64,000 nucleotides of DNA from Paenibacillus montanisoli (GCF_003268025.1 NZ_QLUW01000001.1:1674001-1738000), one strand, 5' to 3'. Shown: positions 35,935 through 45,452, numbered from the stretch's first letter. Numbers and translations are program-made. Notes: generated by a model from the sequence alone, not told the origin.

Positions 35935-36459
35935 ATGAGCATTTATGATTTTACCGTTCGCACTATCACCGGCGAGGAGCAGTCGCTTTCGGTTTATAAG
36001 GGCAAGACGCTCCTGATCGTCAATACGGCCAGCGCATGCGGGCTTACGCCGCACTACAAAGGCTTGCAGCAAATATACGAGGCGCATAAAGACGAGAACC
36101 TAGTCGTACTCGGCTTCCCATGCAATCAATTCAAAGGCCAGGAGCCGGGCACGAACGAAGAGATCGCAAGCTTCTGCGAGCTTAACTATGGCGTCACCTT
36201 CCCGATGTTCGCCAAAATCGACGTCATCGGCGAGAATGCCCATCCGCTGTATAAATACTTGGTTGATGCGGCGCCAGCGCCTTACCATACAGGTACGATT
36301 GAGTGGAACTTCGTGAAATTTCTCGTCGACGATAAAGGCAACGTCGTGAAACAATATCCGGCGTCAACCGACCCGGCAGCGATCGAACCGGATTTGCGCA
36401 GCTTGCTTGATACCGGCAGCATCAGCGACGGCGCCGCGCCAAATACGGTGAACGACTAA
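35935..36459 (+). CDS. Glutathione-peroxidase-like thiol peroxidase (BsaA/Gpx)
   Basis: The 174-residue thioredoxin-fold peroxidase has peroxidatic Cys 35 in NTASACGLTPHY, the FPCNQF box (Cys 63, Gln 65) and the catalytic Trp-Asn in EWNFVKF. Bacterial members use thioredoxin rather than glutathione and reduce peroxides in the cytosol. A GGGAGGGAACCACTG ribosome site precedes the ATG. The C-terminal tail beyond residue 160 is longer than typical. Confidence 0.9.
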   Translation: MSIYDFTVRTITGEEQSLSVYKGKTLLIVNTASACGLTPHYKGLQQIYEAHKDENLVVLGFPCNQFKGQEPGTNEEIASFCELNYGVTFPMFAKIDVIGENAHPLYKYLVDAAPAPYHTGTIEWNFVKFLVDDKGNVVKQYPASTDPAAIEPDLRSLLDTGSISDGAAPNTVND

Positions 36460-36608
36460 GTCGACAAAGCACCCTTGCAGGGTGTTGAGGATAGTTTTAT
36501 ACAGTATGCACGAGTGCGAAGAAGGCGCTGAAACACTGGGATTGTATGCGCAGGAGTTGCGCTGAGTTTCGCATCATATTCAAGAGTTTCACATCATTCA
36601 CATCAAAA

Positions 36609-36646
36609 AGACCGCTTTCCCGGTAATGGGGGAGCGGTCTGTTTTT
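36609..36646 (+). terminator. Intrinsic terminator
   Basis: AGACCGCT / AGCGGTCT with an inner CCC/GGG stem, followed by GTTTTTC. It lies about 150 nt after the peroxidase gene; 36460-36608 shows no gene. Confidence 0.8.
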
Positions 36647-36655
36647 CATTTCGCT

Positions 36656-37298
36656 TTAAAGATCGTATCTAAGCGGCTCACCTTGCAGTAGTTGGTATGT
36701 AGCGCAGGAGTGGCGCAGATCGTGGAACCTAACTGCCTTCAATCTTTCTGTACGGTTAACAAACCGTATCCACCATAGGTTACCTTTGTACCTATTAGCG
36801 GTCTTCCGTCCCATGTGCTGAATACTAGAAAATGATCCCCGCCTTGCCAGAGATCCTCACATTTAAGGCGGTTCTTCGCGCACTCCCGCTTCAACTCGCG
36901 CAACAGGGGGATAGCTTCGCCTGTAATGGCTTTTGTGCTTTACTGCCTTTTGTTTTCGGCTCCTTAAGCTGTAAGCCTTCCGTAATAGTATAGCTGAGAC
37001 TTTGCGTAACGGTGATTGTACTGGTATCAAGGTCAACGTTATCCCAGGTTAGGCCGAGCAATTCCCCTTGACGTAGTCCAGATACGAGCGCCAGATTGAC
37101 AAGAACGCGATAAATAAGTGGTTCATGCTCCAATGCAGCAAGTAGAACAGGGAAGTCCTCACGGGTGTATACTTTCATTTCGGTTTGGTTCCATTTCGGG
37201 CGCTTCACCTTCCGCACATTTGCCGGCATAAACCGTAAGTGGGACAGGAAACGCAAACCCGCGCCGTTTCTGGGTTTTCTATATATAGAATGTCCCAC
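36656..37298 (-). pseudogene. Decayed tyrosine-type integrase (core-site recombinase)
   Basis: Pieces of one integrase are spread over three frames. The N-proximal open piece (37298 down to about 36890) includes the catalytic Arg segment SGLRQGELLGLTWDNVDL. A frame change near 36930 leads to LWQGGDHFLVFSTWDGRP (about 36790-36840). Another near 36775 leads to VRFHDLRHSCATY (about 36700-36730, box II His/Arg), ending TAA at 36656. The N-terminal SAM-like DNA-binding domain appears truncated, and no intact C-terminal catalytic Tyr motif was seen. It is typical phage or ICE integrase debris at the edge of an inserted segment. Confidence 0.82.
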
Positions 37299-37334
37299 TC
37301 TGTTCCGCTATAGGGGGTATCTGCCCCACTAATT

Positions 37335-37600
37335 TCAGTCTACTTTAGCCGGATCAAATCGAAAAAATCTGTAAAGCAATGATACATAAGGATTTTTGGG
37401 TTATATTCAACGAGCTTTTCTTTGACGAATGCATTGAGCGTCATTTTCTCCGGAGCGATAAATTCGCCGGCGTTCGCGAGAGCGATGGTAAGGTCATACC
37501 AGTCTCCGAAGCGCTATATCGTAACACCAATCCGTTCATCGCCCTTCTCTAGTAACTCGCGAACGTCATTCTGGCTCGGTAGCTTACTCGACGGCAAAGA
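37335..37600 (-). pseudogene. Broken ORF with an in-frame stop (unrecognised family)
   Basis: Read on the minus strand, one frame gives KLPSQNDVRELLEKGDERIGVTI, then TAG, then RFGDWYDLTIALANAGEFIAP and a 30-residue tail, ending TGA at 37335-37337. A CAG to TAG change would explain the stop. The encoded stretch looks like real protein but I do not recognise it. It is probably part of the same decayed element as the integrase. Confidence 0.4.
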
Positions 37601-37763
37601 TCTGCGAGCTGATGCTCAGGTCAATCAGTTGCGCGTAGCTCTCTTGAGCGGGAGCTACAGCAGCCGAGGAATGGCGGAGAGGAGCTCCAGGGAGTTGAAC
37701 GTTGTTCTCTTCCTGCTGGAAGGGTCACATGCGGTAGAAAAATTTACCCTGCTTAATTGTTAG

Positions 37764-38338
37764 ATGCATCAAGTGTTTTGGTCAGCGAAATAAAATAAAT
37801 TTAAAATTAGCTTCATCCTTCGGGCAGCATTTTTTATAGTGGACTTTGAATCGTTATCTGAGTTCATGTAAGCATACAAGGTGGTCGTGATCGCTTGCGC
37901 CAACAAGCTTCTCCATCACGTCTTTGCCATCCTTAGTAAAAGCGAGCCCTTCAATGCTTAACCATAATTACCCATAATCCTTCACGCCAATAAAGGATTA
38001 TTTGTTGTCCCTAAAAAAGAGTATACCAGCAAAGTGATGCATGACAAATATGAAATGCTTGATAAGTATTAGCTGGTTTTTAGTACTTGGATCAAGTTTT
38101 TCATTTGGCGATGACAAGAACATGATCCGATTCCCAAGGTATATATTTACGAATAATGGAGATCTTAATTTCCTAAAGGGATGTAAATTTGGGAATAATT
38201 TACATAAACTTACTGACTAGTTGATTATTCTATCGGGTTTCTTTTTGAAGATACTGGGAAACCATTGCGTCCTTTCTTAGTAAATTAAAATGCGTTTGAT
38301 TCTGTCCTGCCTGCTGGCAAGTCATCTAAGGAGGATTC
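37764..38338. other. AT-rich gap without an intact gene, left flank of the eCIS cluster
   Basis: The 570-bp stretch is clearly AT-richer than both sides. A minus-strand fragment at about 37850-37960 (LAFTKDGKDVMEKLVG, then ASDHDHLVCLHEL and a stop) and a plus-strand fragment at about 38000-38070 look like remnants of lost genes. A perfect inverted repeat lies at 38182-38204. No convincing promoter for the sheath gene could be chosen by eye. Confidence 0.6.
38182..38204. promoter_or_regulatory. Perfect inverted repeat upstream of the eCIS cluster (possible operator)
   Basis: TGTAAATT (38182-38189) and AATTTACA (38197-38204) are perfect inverted copies 7 nt apart, 135 bp before the sheath start. 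Spacing does not fit the 17-bp GlnR box. An operator for an unknown regulator is possible. Confidence 0.4.
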
Positions 38339-40003
38339 ATGCCAATACGACCTACATATCCAGGTGTCTATGTCGAAGAAATCCCCAGTGGGGTCCACCC
38401 TATTGTTGGAGTTAGTACATCTGTGGCGGCCTTTGTAGACTTTTTCCCTCGTGGACCAATCAACAAGGCTACGCAGATCACTAATTTTGGCGATTTTCAA
38501 CGTATTTTTGGAGGGTTGGATAAGCGTAGTGAAGCCAGCTATGCAATCCAACAGTTTTATCTCAACGGTGGGCAGCTTGCCTGGGTTGTTCGCGTTAACA
38601 GTGACAAGATGAAAATGGTTTCCGCAAGTTATACGCTGGGAAGCACATTGAAAGTTACTGCGGCTAATCCGGGGACTTGGGCAGGGGGTTCGTCCGGCAA
38701 CTCACCCAATAGCGTGCAGGTAGCCATCGATAAAAATACCCCTGATCCTTCCGATCAGTTCAATCTCGCAGTGCGTGAAGTTGCAACCGTGAATGGCAAG
38801 AAGAAAGTGGTCAGTAGTGAGATCTATCGAAATTTGACCATGACTAAAAATAATGCCCGCTACGCGGTCAATGTTGTCAATGCTTCCTCAGCACTCATTG
38901 CGTTGACTGATCTTAACACCGGTACGGGTTCAGTGGAATTGCCATCACGCACAAGTACAACAATTGAAGATGTTATTGCTTCAAGCGTTGTTAACGACTC
39001 AGCGACCGATGCATATAAATCCCTGACCGGTGGTGACGATGGTGACCTGTTCGATAGCGATGGGCAATTGAAGTCCGATCGATTTACGATTTTCAGCGAG
39101 GCGTTGACCGGCGATCAGAAGGAGAACACGGGGATATATGCGCTAGATAACATTGCGCCTTTTCATTTCAATATTCTCTGCATTCCGGCAACGGCCAATC
39201 TGGGAAACGAAGACTACCTTTCGACATATAAGAAAGCTATTCCCTTCTGCGAGGATAAGCGCGCCGTCGTGCTAGTGGACATCCCGACAATCATTGATAC
39301 CGTTGAAAAGCTAATGGATAGTAATTTTCAAGGAACGCTTGACCAATTGCGCATCAATCCCAATGCTGCGACCTATTTCCCACGGTTGCATATTGCCGAT
39401 CCACTCAACGAGAATCGACCGCGAAACGTTGGACCAAGCGGCACGCTAGCGGGGATATACGCGCGAACCGATGCCACGCGCGGTGTCTGGAAGGCTCCAG
39501 CAGGGACCGATGCTGCTTTGGTGGGGGCGGATTTGCCGCTCAAATTGACCGATCAGGTTAATGGCAATTTGAATTCATTGGGAATAAATGTATTGCGTAA
39601 TTTCCCCATTTTCAGCACGGTGAGTTGGGGAGCCCGCACGCTTGACGGCGCGGATATGAAAGCCAGTGAATGGAAATATATACCGGTAAGGCGAACAGCG
39701 CTCTTCATTGAACAGAGTCTCTATGAGGGACTGAAGTGGGTCGTGTTTGAGCCCAATGCCGAGCCTCTCTGGGCGCAGATTCGTCTCAACGTGAGCGCCT
39801 TCATGCAGAGTCTTTTCAGACAGGGAGCATTTCAGGGACAAAGTCGAAAGGATGCCTACTTAGTCAAATGTGACTCGGAGACCACTACGCAGAACGACAT
39901 AAACAACGGGATTGTCAACATCGTTGTAGGCTTTGCCCCGCTCAAACCCGCAGAGTTTGTTATCATTCAGTTGCAACAGATGGCCGGTCAAATTCAAGTC
40001 TGA
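38339..40003 (+). CDS. eCIS contractile sheath protein
   Basis: The 554-residue protein begins MPIRPTYPGVYVEEIPSG, the universal start of phage tail sheath proteins, and ends with the conserved sheath core (YIPVRRTALFIEQSL, NVSAFMQSLFRQGAFQG). The middle (residues about 100-340) is the variable outer domain. An AAGGAGGATTC ribosome site precedes the ATG. Only one sheath gene exists in the cluster, whereas AFP/PVC-type systems have three. The sheath surrounds the tube and shortens to drive it through the target envelope. Confidence 0.95.
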   Translation: MPIRPTYPGVYVEEIPSGVHPIVGVSTSVAAFVDFFPRGPINKATQITNFGDFQRIFGGLDKRSEASYAIQQFYLNGGQLAWVVRVNSDKMKMVSASYTLGSTLKVTAANPGTWAGGSSGNSPNSVQVAIDKNTPDPSDQFNLAVREVATVNGKKKVVSSEIYRNLTMTKNNARYAVNVVNASSALIALTDLNTGTGSVELPSRTSTTIEDVIASSVVNDSATDAYKSLTGGDDGDLFDSDGQLKSDRFTIFSEALTGDQKENTGIYALDNIAPFHFNILCIPATANLGNEDYLSTYKKAIPFCEDKRAVVLVDIPTIIDTVEKLMDSNFQGTLDQLRINPNAATYFPRLHIADPLNENRPRNVGPSGTLAGIYARTDATRGVWKAPAGTDAALVGADLPLKLTDQVNGNLNSLGINVLRNFPIFSTVSWGARTLDGADMKASEWKYIPVRRTALFIEQSLYEGLKWVVFEPNAEPLWAQIRLNVSAFMQSLFRQGAFQGQSRKDAYLVKCDSETTTQNDINNGIVNIVVGFAPLKPAEFVIIQLQQMAGQIQV

Positions 40004-40020
40004 GAGAGGATGGAGACACG

Positions 40021-40542
40021 ATGGCACAGTTTTCTGCGAATCCGCAGCGGTTTGATCCATATAAAAACTTTAAGTTTCGCGTGAAGTGGGACGGAAAATA
40101 CGTCGCCGGTGTCAGCAAGGTCGGCGCTCTTAAACGCACAACCGAGGTAATCAAGCACCGCGAGGGCGGAGATCCAAGCAGCAGCCGCAAATCACCGGGG
40201 AAAACGGAGTATGATGCCATCATTTTGGAACGCGGAGTGACCCATGATCCCGAGTTTGAGCGTTGGGCCAGCAAGGTGTGGAATTATGGATCTGGCCTGG
40301 GGAGCGAAGTTTCGCTCAAGGATTTTCGCAAAGATCTGATTATTGAACTCTACAACGAAAGCGGTCAACTTGCACTTTCCTATCATGTCTACCGCTGTTG
40401 GGTGTCGGAATACCAGGCCCTTCCTGATCTGGATTCCAATGCTAACGCTGTTGCGATTCAGCACATCAAGCTGGAGAACGAGGGCTGGGAGCGCGATATC
40501 AGCGTGACAGAGCCGGTTGAAGTCAGCTTTGACCTGGCATAA
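40021..40542 (+). CDS. eCIS inner tube protein (gp19-like)
   Basis: The 173-residue protein resembles the T4 gp19/AFP tube family (NPQRFDPYKNFKFRVKWDGKYVAGVSKVG, SSSRKSPGKTEYDAI, HDPEFERWASKVW). It starts 17 nt after the sheath gene and follows GAGAGAGGATGGAGACACG. Hexameric rings of this protein would stack into the payload-carrying tube. A second tube-like gene of the adaptor type is found at 47836. Confidence 0.92.
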   Translation: MAQFSANPQRFDPYKNFKFRVKWDGKYVAGVSKVGALKRTTEVIKHREGGDPSSSRKSPGKTEYDAIILERGVTHDPEFERWASKVWNYGSGLGSEVSLKDFRKDLIIELYNESGQLALSYHVYRCWVSEYQALPDLDSNANAVAIQHIKLENEGWERDISVTEPVEVSFDLA

Positions 40543-40544
40543 AT

Positions 40545-41297
40545 ATGAAGGGTTTAAGGGGACAGGAAATCCTGCATATCTGGGAGAGAGGTCGAGGTCA
40601 GGTCTGGGTTGACCGAGCATTAACAATATTGGAACATGTCTTTCCTGCTTGTACACGCGAGCGTTTGGCCATACTGCCTATCGGACGACGCGATGAATTG
40701 CTCTTCGCCGCACGTACTCTGACCTTTGGGCAGCGTTTACCGAGTCTGGTTGCGTGTCCGGCCTGCGGTGAGCGATTGGAATTTGACTTCGAAGCAGGGG
40801 ATCTGGGAATTTCAGCTGATGTAGGATGGCTGGAGCTAGAGCAGGCGGAAGAAGAGCGGCTGTTTGTAGAGGAAAAGTATACAGTTGATTTTGGTTTATT
40901 GACAAGCGCCGACTTGTGTGCGTGTCGCACGGAAAACAGGCTGGAAGATGTACGTAAAGAACTTGCGCGACGTTGCGTTAGGCGAGCATGGCTGGATGGC
41001 CGGGAGATTCAGGCTGAAGAATTGCCGGAACATGTCATCGTCGCGCTGTCCAGGCATGTAGAACAGGGTGATCCGCATGCGCTGATTGAGTTTGATCTGA
41101 ACTGTCCGGCCTGTGAAGGGTCCTGGCAGAATCAATTTGACATTGTTTCGTTTTTCTGGACAGAAATTGAGTCCCAAGCCCGGCGTCTTTTGCGAGAAGT
41201 CCATACGTTGGCTCGGTCCTATGGGTGGACCGAGTCGGATATTCTCGCCTTGAGCACTCCACGCAGGCAATTCTACCTGGAGATGGTGACGGAATGA
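40545..41297 (+). CDS. T4-type baseplate protein (PF12322-like) with zinc-ribbon Cys pairs
   Basis: The 250-residue protein belongs, by recall, to the T4 bacteriophage base plate family found in eCIS loci. It carries two Cys pairs, CPACGERL (near residue 70) and CPACEGSW (near residue 188), which could form a zinc site. Its start is 2 nt after the tube stop and its stop overlaps the next start (ATGA at 41294). Probable role: baseplate or chaperone. Confidence 0.78.
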   Translation: MKGLRGQEILHIWERGRGQVWVDRALTILEHVFPACTRERLAILPIGRRDELLFAARTLTFGQRLPSLVACPACGERLEFDFEAGDLGISADVGWLELEQAEEERLFVEEKYTVDFGLLTSADLCACRTENRLEDVRKELARRCVRRAWLDGREIQAEELPEHVIVALSRHVEQGDPHALIEFDLNCPACEGSWQNQFDIVSFFWTEIESQARRLLREVHTLARSYGWTESDILALSTPRRQFYLEMVTE

Positions 41298-42097
41298 GCG
41301 ATTTTTTCACACAAATGGCGAGTAGAACCCTTTTAGTCCGCTCTGCTGAAAGCTCACCAGCATTCACCTTGCCAAAGCAGAAAGAAGGAACCTTGGCCAG
41401 TCCGGTTTTGCCGCGTCAGGCGATCGCACCCCTTTTTGCGCTTGCACCCGCGCTGGAAGGAGAACCGAGAGTGGAGGTGCGGGAGCAAGCTTGGAGCAGT
41501 AAAGATGAGCGTGAGCCGCGTACCGTTTACTCTCTCGTGGAGAGGTCGCGACTTTTTGGACGGCGCGAGAAGACGCGGAGCGAGTCTGAACGAGAAGAAG
41601 TATTGGGTACGATGCAACCGGCGAGCCCTCCACAACAAGAACGTATGATTATTGCTTCTTCTCGACAATCGGCAGAGCAGAAGGAGCGTCTACAACGGTT
41701 AGATAGACTATCATTTGTGCCGCAGCAAGCCATTGAAGCGGTCTTCTCGCCGACCACGTATGTGCAGCAGCAAAACGGCTTGCCTACAGAACAAAATCAG
41801 AGTGAGCAGCCGCAACAGTTAATCAAAGAAGCAGGCTTTCCGCGGCTTGACTCAGTCTTTGCGCCTACAACGCATATGCAGCAAAATCGCGGCGGACAGT
41901 CTGGAGAAGATCCGCGGCAGTCTGCAACACGCGAAGCTTCATCCGCAGCTGTAGCTCCAGTGATCAAGGTTAGCATCGGGCGTATTGAGGTTCGCGCGGT
42001 TGTCGCGCCCGCGCCATCACGACAGGTGGCTCAAGCAGCAGCGCCCCGTTCTGCTTTGCAAGAGTACCTGGAAGCAAGGAACCAAGGAAAGCTATGA
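41294..42097 (+). CDS. eCIS-associated disordered linker protein with two internal repeats
   Basis: I chose ATG 41294, overlapping the previous stop. The 267-residue product is Gln-, Ser- and Glu-rich and mostly disordered. Two short repeats, AIEAVFSPTTYVQQQN (near residue 147) and RLDSVFAPTTHMQQN (near residue 184), are separated by 37 residues. A conserved-looking C-terminus KVSIGRIEVRAV (near residue 230) ends LQEYLEARNQGKL. Similar genes precede DUF4255 in other eCIS loci; function is unknown. Confidence 0.7.
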   Translation: MSDFFTQMASRTLLVRSAESSPAFTLPKQKEGTLASPVLPRQAIAPLFALAPALEGEPRVEVREQAWSSKDEREPRTVYSLVERSRLFGRREKTRSESEREEVLGTMQPASPPQQERMIIASSRQSAEQKERLQRLDRLSFVPQQAIEAVFSPTTYVQQQNGLPTEQNQSEQPQQLIKEAGFPRLDSVFAPTTHMQQNRGGQSGEDPRQSATREASSAAVAPVIKVSIGRIEVRAVVAPAPSRQVAQAAAPRSALQEYLEARNQGKL

Positions 42098-43380
42098 GCA
42101 ATTTTCTTGCCGTAGCTACCGTCACCGCGACCCTGAAAAACCTGTTGCAATCCGCAATTGGGAGAGATGAGCATGACGTGCAGGGGGTCACTGTGACTAC
42201 ACAGCGCCCGAATAAAGAGATGCCCAGCCCCTGCGTGAATATTTTTCTCTACCAGGTGACGCCAAATCCTCACTGGCGCAATAACGATCTTCCGACGCGG
42301 AATGCTTCCAATGCTCAACTTGTCCAACGCCCGCGGATGGCCTTAGATTTGCACTACCTGCTTACTTTCTATGGCGAAGAGGGTCTATTGGTGCCGCAGC
42401 GTTTATTGGGCAGTGTGACGCGCACCATCCATACGTATCCGGTGCTCACGCGCAAAATGATTCAAGATACGATTCAGATGAATCAATATCATTATTTGTC
42501 TACTTCCGACCTGGCTCATGAGATTGAACTGGTGAAATTTGTGCCATTGACACTGAACCTGGAGGAGTTATCAAAGCTTTGGTCTGTGTTTTTTCAAGTG
42601 GATTACGCACTTTCTATCGCTTATCAAGCCAGCGTTGTCTTTATTGAGAGTGAGGACACCTTTGCTGCTCCCTTGCCGGTACGCCAGCCAATCGTTACCG
42701 TCGTGCCGTTCAGCTATCCGAAGATTGCCACGATCACTCCGTCTGCAATTGCCTTTCAGGCGGGTGCGCCGTTTACGATTCGGGGTAGCAGTTTGCAGGC
42801 GGAAGATGAGAGCAGCGTCACGCAGGTGGCTCTTGGCAACAAACTACTGACGCCTGATTCCCCGCCACAAGCCGATCGCCTCGTGATCCATTTGCCGGCC
42901 AATGCGCGTGCAGGCATCAACGCTGTTCAGGTCAGGCGACAGATCGATGTGGGAGATCGTCATCTGCGTCCTGGATATGAGTCGAACATCGCCACTCTGG
43001 TTATTCAACCGGTGCTAGAGAGTCTCACATTCAGTCAGATAAGCAATTCCGTATCCGGCTTGCCGCGGACCCAGCATTTCGATGTTAAGGTTGCACCGGC
43101 AGTTGGTGAGCAACAGCGTGCCGAGCTGCTGCTCAACGAGTTAGTCTCGCTGTCAGCTCCCAACACATCGCCACCACCACAGCCGCTAACCTTTACGATC
43201 CCCGCACTGCCGCGGGATGCAGATAGCAATTCTTTGACCTTTGAGACGACGGGTATTCCCACAGGAACATACCTGGTGCGAGTGAGGGTTGACGGCGCGG
43301 AGAGTAATCTCCAAATTGATACCCTGCAGGGAAGTCCGACGTTTAATATGCCCTATAAGCCAACCGTGGGGGTTTTATGA
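42094..43380 (+). CDS. DUF4255 tail-terminator/cap protein with C-terminal Ig-like domains
   Basis: The 428-residue protein has an N-terminal DUF4255 domain (residues about 5-190, with PCVNIFLYQVTPNPHWRN and TYPVLTRKMI), the family of the AFP/PVC tail terminator (Afp16/Pvc16). Residues about 205-320 look like an IPT/TIG Ig-like domain (PKIATITPSAIAFQAGAPFTIRG), and the C-terminus is another beta sandwich. It starts with ATGA overlap and its stop overlaps the ATPase start. The added domains are longer than the minimal cap. Confidence 0.88.
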   Translation: MSNFLAVATVTATLKNLLQSAIGRDEHDVQGVTVTTQRPNKEMPSPCVNIFLYQVTPNPHWRNNDLPTRNASNAQLVQRPRMALDLHYLLTFYGEEGLLVPQRLLGSVTRTIHTYPVLTRKMIQDTIQMNQYHYLSTSDLAHEIELVKFVPLTLNLEELSKLWSVFFQVDYALSIAYQASVVFIESEDTFAAPLPVRQPIVTVVPFSYPKIATITPSAIAFQAGAPFTIRGSSLQAEDESSVTQVALGNKLLTPDSPPQADRLVIHLPANARAGINAVQVRRQIDVGDRHLRPGYESNIATLVIQPVLESLTFSQISNSVSGLPRTQHFDVKVAPAVGEQQRAELLLNELVSLSAPNTSPPPQPLTFTIPALPRDADSNSLTFETTGIPTGTYLVRVRVDGAESNLQIDTLQGSPTFNMPYKPTVGVL

Positions 43381-45452
43381 GCAGAGTAATCATAGAGAAT
43401 TGGCATGATGCCAACCAGGAGTATCTTTCCATCGCGCTAGCGAACGTGCGTAATAGGCTTGAGCATTACGCGCGCGAGACACAGGGCGAACACACGATGC
43501 ACTCGATCGAATTACATACCGGAACACGCCCGAAGTTCATTCAGCGCTTGATAAGTCCATTCCTCCGTAATCGCGTTGAAACAATTGAGGATACAATTCA
43601 TGATGCACCAATTAAGCGGAAGAACCTACTTGAGAAAGATAAAGCGCTGCCGGACATGACACCACCTGCGGCTCTGGATGTCCTCTGCAGAGCGCTGAAC
43701 CTGTCGCAGTTTGAACGCAATATCCTCCTGTTATGCGCTGGCATGGAAATGGACGCCAGTTTTTCAAGGCTCTGTTCAGCTATCCAGGGAGGCCCTAACC
43801 GTTCATACCCAACCTTTAGTCTGGCCCTTGCACTCTTGCCCGACGGCCATTGGAGCGCGCTCACTCCGGAGGCTCCGCTACGCCGCTGGAGGATAATCGA
43901 GATTGGCGCGGGCCATGAACTTGTATTCAGCCCGCTGCGCATCGATGAGTGGACACTTCATTACCTGGCTGGAGCATCATACATGGACGAGCACCTGGTT
44001 GGATTGATCGAGCCTTTGCGAGAGGGGGCCAGGCTTGTACCCTCGCAAGAAGCTTTAGCAGAACAGGTTGCAGCTACCTGGACACAGACCAATGGGGAGG
44101 CTGTCGTCCAATTATGCGGAGGTGACAGCGTTGTAAGGCGCAATATTGCAGCTACAGCCTGTTCGCTCAGAGGGATCAACCTTTTTGTCTTAGCCGCGGA
44201 TCTCATCCCCACACTGCCGGCCGATCTCGATACTCTACTCTCTCTCTGGGAGCGGGAGGCGTTGCTGACAAACTCCGCTCTGCTGCTGGACTGCGACAGG
44301 CTGGAAGAGACGGATACCGCGCGAGCAAATGCCCTAATACGTCTGATCGAGCGGATGAACGGCGTCCTGGTTGTTTCCAGCCGTGAGCAGCGGCGTATTC
44401 AGCATCGTCAGATGCTGGTGCTGGAGGTTCAGAAACCAAGCGCGGACGAACAGAAGACTGTCTGGAAGAGTGTGATAGGGAATGAAATACCTGATGCCAG
44501 CGCTAGAGCGGATGCGCTGGTTTCTCAGTTCAATCTCAATACAGGGACCATCTATTCGGTCGGAGCCCAGGGATTTGACCAGCCAGAGGCTCTATGGGAT
44601 GCCTGCCGCGTTCAAACGCGTCCGCGCATGAGTGATCTCGCGCACCGCATCGATTCTGCCGCGTCTTGGAGTGATCTTGTCATACCCGAGCCGCAGATGC
44701 AAATGCTGCGCGAGATCGCAGCCCAGGTACGCCAGCGCGTTACTGTTTACGATACCTGGGGGCTTGGCGCACGCTCTAGCCGAGGCCTGGGAATCAGTGC
44801 CCTCTTTGCCGGTCCAAGCGGTACCGGCAAGACCCTGGCGGCGGAGGTGCTGGCGAACGAACTGAGATTGGACCTCTATCGCGTCGATCTTAGTTCGGTG
44901 GTTAGCAAATACATCGGCGAGACCGAAAAGAACCTGCGGCGTGTCTTCGACGCCGCCGAGGATGGCGGATCTATTGTGGTTTTTGAAGAGGCTGACGCAC
45001 TCTTTGGCAAACGCAGCGAGGTTACAGATAGTCATGATCGCTACGCCAATCTCGAGGTCAGCTATTTGCTGCAGCGCATGGAGTCCTATCGCGGTCTGGC
45101 TATCCTCACGACCAACATGAAAAACGCTCTCGATCAGGCTTTCTTACGTCGCATCCGTTTTGTAGTGCAGTTCCCTTTCCCGGATGCCCAGCACAGAGCT
45201 GAGATTTGGCGACGTATCTACCCGCCGGTGACGCCCACCGAGGAATTAGATTTGGGGCAACTGGCGCGCCTGCAAATCGCAGGCGGTAATATTCGTAATA
45301 TCGCCCTTAACGCCGCCTTTCTTGCCGCGGACGAAGGGAAGCCAGTAGGGATGACGCATCTGCTGCGAGCAGCCCAGAGCGAGTATGCCAAGCTGGAAAA
45401 GGCGCTCACCGAGATCAAGATTGGAGGTTTCTTAGATGCAACCGGGCATTGA
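43377..45452 (+). CDS. eCIS AAA+ ATPase (Afp15/Pvc15-like)
   Basis: The 691-residue ATPase has an N-terminal helical region, then an AAA+ core with Walker A GPSGTGKT (from residue 479), Walker B IVVFEEADALFG (near residue 538; Glu replaces the usual Asp), sensor region LTTNMKNALDQAFLRRIRF (near residue 582). Family knowledge: this ATPase is a hallmark of eCIS, needed for payload loading or assembly. Start overlaps the DUF4255 stop (ATGA); its end overlaps the next start by 17 nt. Confidence 0.92.
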   Translation: MSRVIIENWHDANQEYLSIALANVRNRLEHYARETQGEHTMHSIELHTGTRPKFIQRLISPFLRNRVETIEDTIHDAPIKRKNLLEKDKALPDMTPPAALDVLCRALNLSQFERNILLLCAGMEMDASFSRLCSAIQGGPNRSYPTFSLALALLPDGHWSALTPEAPLRRWRIIEIGAGHELVFSPLRIDEWTLHYLAGASYMDEHLVGLIEPLREGARLVPSQEALAEQVAATWTQTNGEAVVQLCGGDSVVRRNIAATACSLRGINLFVLAADLIPTLPADLDTLLSLWEREALLTNSALLLDCDRLEETDTARANALIRLIERMNGVLVVSSREQRRIQHRQMLVLEVQKPSADEQKTVWKSVIGNEIPDASARADALVSQFNLNTGTIYSVGAQGFDQPEALWDACRVQTRPRMSDLAHRIDSAASWSDLVIPEPQMQMLREIAAQVRQRVTVYDTWGLGARSSRGLGISALFAGPSGTGKTLAAEVLANELRLDLYRVDLSSVVSKYIGETEKNLRRVFDAAEDGGSIVVFEEADALFGKRSEVTDSHDRYANLEVSYLLQRMESYRGLAILTTNMKNALDQAFLRRIRFVVQFPFPDAQHRAEIWRRIYPPVTPTEELDLGQLARLQIAGGNIRNIALNAAFLAADEGKPVGMTHLLRAAQSEYAKLEKALTEIKIGGFLDATGH

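Noticed and set aside
37422-37763. Plus-strand 113-codon ORF in the integrase debris
   Set aside because: The opposite strand carries a better protein-like frame with one stop; the plus ORF has no ribosome site.
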